Shown here: one piece after another, positions 5,359 to 8,504 of the stretch
Position numbering within the stretch: the first letter of the stretch is position 1
Layout: the number at the start of each line of letters is the position of its first letter
Origin: Peptostreptococcaceae bacterium
GTDB lineage: Bacteria; Bacillota; Clostridia; Peptostreptococcales; Anaerovoracaceae
DNA: 8,504 nt
Assembly: GCA_016650115.1 (NCBI GenBank)
Contig: JAENWI010000043.1
Location: forward strand, 1 to 8,504
Direction of reading: 5' to 3'
Position numbers and translations under genes: made by a program
The notes under the pieces: generated by a model
The model's input: the letters and a program-made list of their open reading frames with translations, nothing else
The model's database searches: none
What the model was told of the DNA's origin: nothing

Positions 5359-5934
5359 ATGGCTCATAAATTTGATCATAAAAAAATGTCTAAGTTAGAT
5401 AGTCCGCAAAGGCGTCTGGAAATCCCACCTTTGAAAATACTGGAAGTATTAGGGTTAACTAAAGGGAATATAGTAGCAGATGTTGGTTGTGGCATTGGTT
5501 ATTTTTCAATCCCTGCGGCCAATATTGCGGGAGATGCCGCTATCGTTTACGCGTTAGATATATCCCAAGAAATGCTCGATGAAGTGGAAAAAAAATCTGT
5601 TGAATTGGGAATATCTAATATTAGGACTATCAAAACAAGCGAATACGAATTAACACTGGATGATTGTTCAGTTGATTTTATCATTATGAGCCTTGTCCTT
5701 CATGAGGTAGAGAATAAGATTAAAATGATGGATGAAATCACCAGAATACTTAAGGCTGGCGGAATATTTTCTATGATTGAATGGGAAGAACAACCAGGCG
5801 CATCTGGGCCACCATCGCAAGAGAGGATTTCCTTCAAGGAGATTTCTGCTCTTTTATCCGAAAAGGGTTATTGCGATATAAATAAATATGTAATCAGCGA
5901 AAATTTCTATGGCGTTACCGCCAGAAAGCTATGA
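5359..5934 (+). CDS. class I SAM-dependent methyltransferase
   Basis: The 191-residue protein is a Rossmann-fold methyltransferase. Motif I is VADVGCGIGYFSIPAA (39-54), followed by an acidic strand end YALDISQEMLDE (D67) that should bind the SAM ribose, the VDFIIMSLVLHEVEN segment (105-119), and LKAGGIFSMIEW. The N-terminal AHKFDHKKMSKLDSPQRR is typical of a UbiE-like subgroup common in Clostridia and archaea whose substrates are mostly unknown. Length is usual for a single-domain methyltransferase without a large C-terminal substrate domain. GGAGGT (5348-5353) precedes the ATG by 5 nt. Its stop codon overlaps the start of the downstream DUF6132-like gene (ATGA), which indicates translational coupling. 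The substrate cannot be told from sequence; possibilities include a small thiol, a metalloid or a quinone-like molecule. Confidence 0.85.
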   Translation: MAHKFDHKKMSKLDSPQRRLEIPPLKILEVLGLTKGNIVADVGCGIGYFSIPAANIAGDAAIVYALDISQEMLDEVEKKSVELGISNIRTIKTSEYELTLDDCSVDFIIMSLVLHEVENKIKMMDEITRILKAGGIFSMIEWEEQPGASGPPSQERISFKEISALLSEKGYCDINKYVISENFYGVTARKL

Positions 5935-6152
5935 ATATGATTAAAAGAATAATTATTGGAGGGATACTTGGTGGCTTTGCCGGATACCTGTATTATTACT
6001 TTGTCGGTTGCGTCACTGGGACTTGTGCAATTACATCAAACCCGGTAAATTCAACCATATATGGAATTGTCTTAGGAGGCTTGATTATTGAGCTTTTAAG
6101 TGACATAAAAGCTTCCATTGTTAAAAGGTTTCACGTTAATAAAAAAATCTAA
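5931..6152 (+). CDS. DUF6132-like small membrane protein, 73 aa (paralogue)
   Basis: This is a paralogue of the 53-aa protein at 5130-5291. It has a glycine-rich helix (IIIGGILGGFAGYLYYYFVG), the GCVTGTCAITSNPVNSTIYG loop with cysteines at 27 and 32, a second helix (IVLGGLIIELL) and an extra basic tail of about 16 residues (ASIVKRFHVNKKI) absent from the shorter copy. The ATG overlaps the methyltransferase stop as ATGA; a second ATG two codons later is an alternative. Translation is probably coupled to the methyltransferase. The conserved GTCxITSxP loop between the two helices is the likely functional site, and its two cysteines could form a disulfide or bind a metal, which is inference. The family is recalled as DUF6132, function unknown. 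Confidence 0.75.
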   Translation: MNMIKRIIIGGILGGFAGYLYYYFVGCVTGTCAITSNPVNSTIYGIVLGGLIIELLSDIKASIVKRFHVNKKI

Positions 6153-6193
6153 ATTAGTAATTATAAACTTTGTTTCAAGGTGTGTTATATAGA

Positions 6194-6476
6194 ATGATCA
6201 GGATTTCATTCTTCCCTCGAGACAGGTTTTTTTTGCGGATTTTAGCCTGTAACATTTGTTAATTTCACCAGTTAATGCTGCTGAAATACAGTCAGATTTA
6301 GACAATGATGTTAATGCTACAACTGTAGCTGAAGAAGTAACATCCGTAGGTGATGAAGTGACTCCAGTTGAGATTACAAAATCAGCATTTATGCCCAACT
6401 TGTAAACTCATATGATAAATTGCTGGATCTTTATGAAACACTTTTAAATAATTTTGCATTAGGAACATCTATTTAA
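6194..6476 (+). pseudogene. frameshifted secreted-protein pseudogene
   Basis: Three consecutive reading-frame segments together look like one protein. The first (ATG 6194, with AAGGTG at 6177-6182) is MIRISFFPRDRFFLRILACN, resembling the start of a signal peptide. The second, from about 6253 to the TAA at 6403, reads LLISPVNAAEIQSDLDNDVN and continues through EEVTSVGDEVTPVEITKSAF to MPNL; the VNAAE part looks like a signal-peptidase cleavage region. The third, 6405-6476, reads NSYDKLLDLYETLLNNFALG, then TSI and a stop. One missing base at each junction would restore a single protein of about 90 residues. I do not recognise the family, and it may originally have been longer. The middle segment is strongly coding-like, the first less certain. 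Confidence 0.45.
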
Positions 6477-6501
6477 TCTTAGTAAATTAATAGAATGATT
6501 A

Positions 6502-6552
6502 TTGCAAGCAATATACCTGGCATGGTATATCAAATTCCTGTGACAGGTATAT
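6502..6552 (+). promoter_or_regulatory. cluster of dyad sites, possible operator
   Basis: ATATACC (6511-6517) and GGTATAT (6524-6530) form a 7-bp dyad around TGGCAT. A third copy, GGTATAT (6546-6552), repeats 22 bp later and overlaps the near-palindrome CCTGTGACAGG (6537-6547). The first dyad lies between a -35-like TTGCAA (6502-6507) and a -10-like TATATC (6526-6531), an arrangement seen for MerR-type regulators. It lies about 100 bp upstream of the truncated flavodoxin gene. No regulator gene is present in the window. Confidence 0.35.
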
Positions 6553-6581
6553 TTGTACAATAATATCTAAAGTGGATTTAA

Positions 6582-6610
6582 TTGACAAACACATCATGCA
6601 ATTATAATAT
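6582..6610 (+). promoter_or_regulatory. sigma-A-type promoter
   Basis: A consensus -35 TTGACA (6582-6587) is followed by a -10 TAATAT (6605-6610) with a 17-bp spacer. The overlapping TATAAT at 6603-6608 would leave only 15 bp. Transcription would begin near 6617, about 27 nt before the ATG at 6644. It probably drives the flavodoxin remnant, the YdhG-like gene and the MprF-like gene as one unit. Confidence 0.65.
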
Positions 6611-6643
6611 GAAAGTATATTCAATTGAAAGGATGATGAGAAT

Positions 6644-6847
6644 ATGCCGATTGTATCCTCACAATATTGGAATATGGTTCATGGGCTAACGGCTGAGGAT
6701 GTTGAAAAGGATTTAGAAGGTATGCAAATTATGCGTTCTCTGGGAATAAACATGGCTTGGCTATTAAAATCCATCGAAGCTGGAAAAGTTGCAGGGACAC
6801 CATTACCAGCGAGAGAAGATAAGATGTATACTAACTTTATCCGGTAA
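6644..6847 (+). CDS. N-terminally truncated flavodoxin / NAD(P)H-dependent FMN reductase family protein
   Basis: The 67-residue product matches only the C-terminal third of flavodoxin-like FMN reductases of the YwqN type. Recognisable pieces are PIVSSQYWNMVHGLTAEDVE, LEGMQIMRSLGINMAWLLKS and the terminal TNFIR. Full-length relatives have about 200 or more residues, with the FMN phosphate-binding loop and the NAD(P)H-interacting part upstream; both are missing here, so normal flavin binding is unlikely. Yet the fragment has its own ATG, an AAAGGA binding site (6628-6633) and a good promoter. The simplest reading is an internal in-frame deletion that joined the original start to the C-terminal part, or a promoter that now drives a remnant. 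It could also have been retained as a new small protein. The frame is intact to its TAA. It is followed by a YdhG-like gene on the same strand. Confidence 0.7.
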   Translation: MPIVSSQYWNMVHGLTAEDVEKDLEGMQIMRSLGINMAWLLKSIEAGKVAGTPLPAREDKMYTNFIR

Positions 6848-6910
6848 GTGGTGTATAGAGGAAATGTTATAAAGAGAGTGTACCTTAAAACAGATATGAT
6901 GGTGCTTGGA

Positions 6911-7273
6911 ATGGATGATAAAAAATTTCCTGTGATTGATGAATACATTTTTAAATTCCCTGAAGAGGTTCAAATAATTCTTCAGAAACTGAGGCGGGTT
7001 ATAAAAGAAACAGCCCCTGATGCTGAAGAAAAAATAAGTTATCAGATGCCAACTTTTTATTTGAATGGTAATTTGGTTCATTTTGCTGCATATAAAAATC
7101 ATATAGGATTTTACCCTACACCATCGGGTATTGAAAAGTTCAAGAATGAATTGTCTATATATAAAGGAGCTAAAGGTTCAGTGCAGTTTCCTATCAATGA
7201 ACAGTTACCTTTTGATTTGATAAGGAAAATTGTTGAATTTAGAGTTGCCGAAAACAAACTAAAAAAACTTTAG
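6911..7273 (+). CDS. YdhG/DUF1801 family protein, frataxin-like iron chaperone group
   Basis: The 120-residue protein (from MDDKKFPVIDEYIFKFPEEV) has the DUF1801 signature: helix IILQKLRRVIKETAPDAEEK, the strand motif ISYQMPTFYLNGNLVHFAAY, KNHIGFYPTPSGIEKF, and SVQFPINEQLPFDLIRKIVE near the C-terminus. In Bacillus subtilis the family member YdhG (Fra) is a structural frataxin homologue implicated in iron delivery for Fe-S cluster and haem synthesis; other members are uncharacterised. Length equals that of typical members. The frame is open upstream to a GTG at 6848, but family alignment from memory favours ATG 6911, although its binding site is poor (TTGGA directly before it). ATG 6896 or 6899 are alternatives. 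The MprF-like gene starts 15 nt downstream, so they are probably co-transcribed from the promoter at 6582-6610. Confidence 0.8.
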   Translation: MDDKKFPVIDEYIFKFPEEVQIILQKLRRVIKETAPDAEEKISYQMPTFYLNGNLVHFAAYKNHIGFYPTPSGIEKFKNELSIYKGAKGSVQFPINEQLPFDLIRKIVEFRVAENKLKKL

Positions 7274-7288
7274 ACAAAGGAGCCTTGC

Positions 7289-8504
7289 TGTGGATCAATT
7301 GAAAAACAAATTTAATGCCCGATGGAATTTACGCAATACTTATGCGGTAAGAATGATTAAGAATGTTTCCATACTCTTATTGGCGCTTATTGGTTTGAAG
7401 AATATTTTTGTAGCCCTTCCATTGAAATTCACTGAAAGATTTGCACATCTCTATAACTCGATTATAAATCATAATGCTGTCGTAGCCCATCAAATGTTAT
7501 CTTTTTTTCTTGGACTTGTCATGATCCTTTTAGCATATCGCTTATATAAAAGGGTACGAGCTGCATGGATAATTGAAATGATAGCTTTAATGGCATCGAT
7601 TATTCTTCAGATAATTCGATATCATTCATTAACCATTCCAATTTTGTGCATTGAGTTGTTTGCCCTAGTGGTATTGGGATTTTCGCATAAGGACTTTATT
7701 CGTAAGTCCGACAGATTGACTATCAAAAAGGCTATGGGGTTTGCAGCATTTTCTATTTCGATTGTTATTTTAAATGCTGCGATAGGACTCCTTATCTTGA
7801 AATATGATATAGATAATATACATAATATTTATGATGCGCTTATAAACTCAATTCAGCTTTTGATTTTCATGGATACAAACGTACTTTCTATAACAGGAAA
7901 GATTGGACAACTTTATGCGGATTCTCTAATTGGAATCAATTGGGTTTGTATTTTAATATCAGTGTCCCTGATATTGAAACCACTTATTTATAATCCAATT
8001 GAAAGTAAGCATGATAAGGCCAAAGTGTATAGTCTTGTCACGCACTATGGCCAAAATCCAATGGCTTACCTGGCGTTGGAAAATGATAAAAAATATTTTT
8101 TCGGAAATGATGTTACGGGAGTATGCGCCTATCAAATAGTTGGAAATGTCTTCGTAGTTTGTGGAGATATGATTTGTGATGAAAAGGATGGATTCGTGTT
8201 TTTGAATGAAATGCTGACATTTTGCAAGGAAAATGGATATAGAATTATTCTGTTGAATATAACTGATTTATTCCGGAACCTTTATCAATCAGCCGGATTT
8301 GGAATTCTTAAATATGGAGAAGATGCCTGTTTCGAACTAGCAAATTATAATCTTGCAGGCGGCAAGGTGGCAAAGGTTCGTGCAGCAATTAACAACGCAA
8401 ACAAGGCGGGAATTTCGGTTATGGAATATAAACCGCAGGAATCAAGGAATCAGGAAGTGGAAAACCAAATTTCTGAAATATCAAATGAATGGATAAAGAA
8501 CAAA
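7289..8504 (+). CDS. MprF-like phosphatidylglycerol aminoacyltransferase (DUF2156), 3' end outside window
   Basis: The 405 visible codons encode six predicted membrane helices (about 24-45, 62-86, 91-110, 113-132, 149-171, 212-234) and then the beginning of a cytoplasmic LPG-synthase domain (DUF2156). Its landmarks are YSLVTHYGQNPMAYLALEND (247-266), KKYFFGNDVTGVCAYQIVGN, VCGDMICDEKD (290-300) and FCKENGYRIILLN. Such enzymes transfer lysine or alanine from aminoacyl-tRNA to phosphatidylglycerol, lowering surface charge and giving resistance to cationic peptides. Classical MprF has about 14 helices, including an eight-helix flippase; here only a short set precedes the synthase domain, as in LysX-type or synthase-only proteins. 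The start is a GTG with AAAGGAG (7275-7281) 7 nt upstream, 15 nt after the YdhG-like gene. The frame is open to the window end. Amino-acid specificity cannot be read from sequence. Confidence 0.8.

Noticed and set aside
6198..6398. Minus-strand 66-codon frame in the spacer after the second DUF6132-like gene
   Set aside because: It has no binding site, and the plus strand of the same stretch reads as a coherent secreted-protein remnant with better coding character.
6679..7102. Minus-strand open frames opposite the flavodoxin remnant and the YdhG-like gene
   Set aside because: The sense strand carries clear family motifs; the antisense translations are Phe/Ile/His-rich and have no binding sites.
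1..8504. CRISPR arrays, tRNA or rRNA genes, insertion sequences, riboswitches
   Set aside because: No regularly spaced repeats, cloverleaf-like segments, transposase motifs or conserved riboswitch cores were seen on either strand by eye.

Overview
The window is AT-rich DNA with strong AGGAGG-type ribosome binding sites and many short, closely packed genes. Family content (CsbD, YggT, DUF6132, YdhG/DUF1801, an MprF-like lipid aminoacylation enzyme, GtrA and a GT4 glycosyltransferase) points to a low-GC Gram-positive bacterium, most likely an anaerobic member of Clostridia or a close relative. No rRNA, tRNA, transposase, integrase or CRISPR array was found. The region reads as chromosomal accessory DNA with several decaying genes.

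Positions 1-1413, minus strand: small stress or envelope genes. In order of transcription these are a 59-aa protein of unknown function (1091-1270) behind a good sigma-A-type promoter (1385-1413), a YggT membrane protein (582-959), an unknown 76-aa protein (276-506) and the start of a CsbD-type stress protein (1-117). Between YggT and the 76-aa gene lies a 38-bp stem-loop that separates a strong Shine-Dalgarno sequence from the start codon. A coding-like open frame with no clear start overlaps the tail of the 59-aa gene.

Positions 1414-2118: about 300 bp of very AT-rich non-coding DNA with a perfect 13-bp inverted repeat, then a plus-strand gene of unknown function that appears to have lost one A just after its start codon.

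Positions 2136-4758, minus strand: the most interesting unit. A GtrA-family membrane protein (TTG start) is followed 19 nt later by a 739-aa two-domain membrane protein. That protein has an N-terminal anchor, an extracytoplasmic calcineurin-like phosphoesterase fold whose metal-binding motifs are all replaced, a second membrane segment and a cytoplasmic GT4 glycosyltransferase. Together they suggest glycosylation of a lipid or cell-surface polymer, with a pseudo-phosphatase as an external sensor or binding domain.

Positions 4800-6476, plus strand: a short tail-like membrane protein remnant, then two paralogous DUF6132 small membrane proteins bracketing a class I SAM-dependent methyltransferase. 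The second paralogue overlaps the methyltransferase by ATGA. A frameshifted secreted-protein pseudogene follows.

Positions 6480-8504, plus strand: a cluster of dyad sequences and a sigma-A-type promoter drive an N-terminally truncated flavodoxin-family remnant, a YdhG/DUF1801 protein (frataxin-like iron chaperone group) and an MprF-like phosphatidylglycerol aminoacyltransferase with only six predicted membrane segments. The last gene runs off the window.
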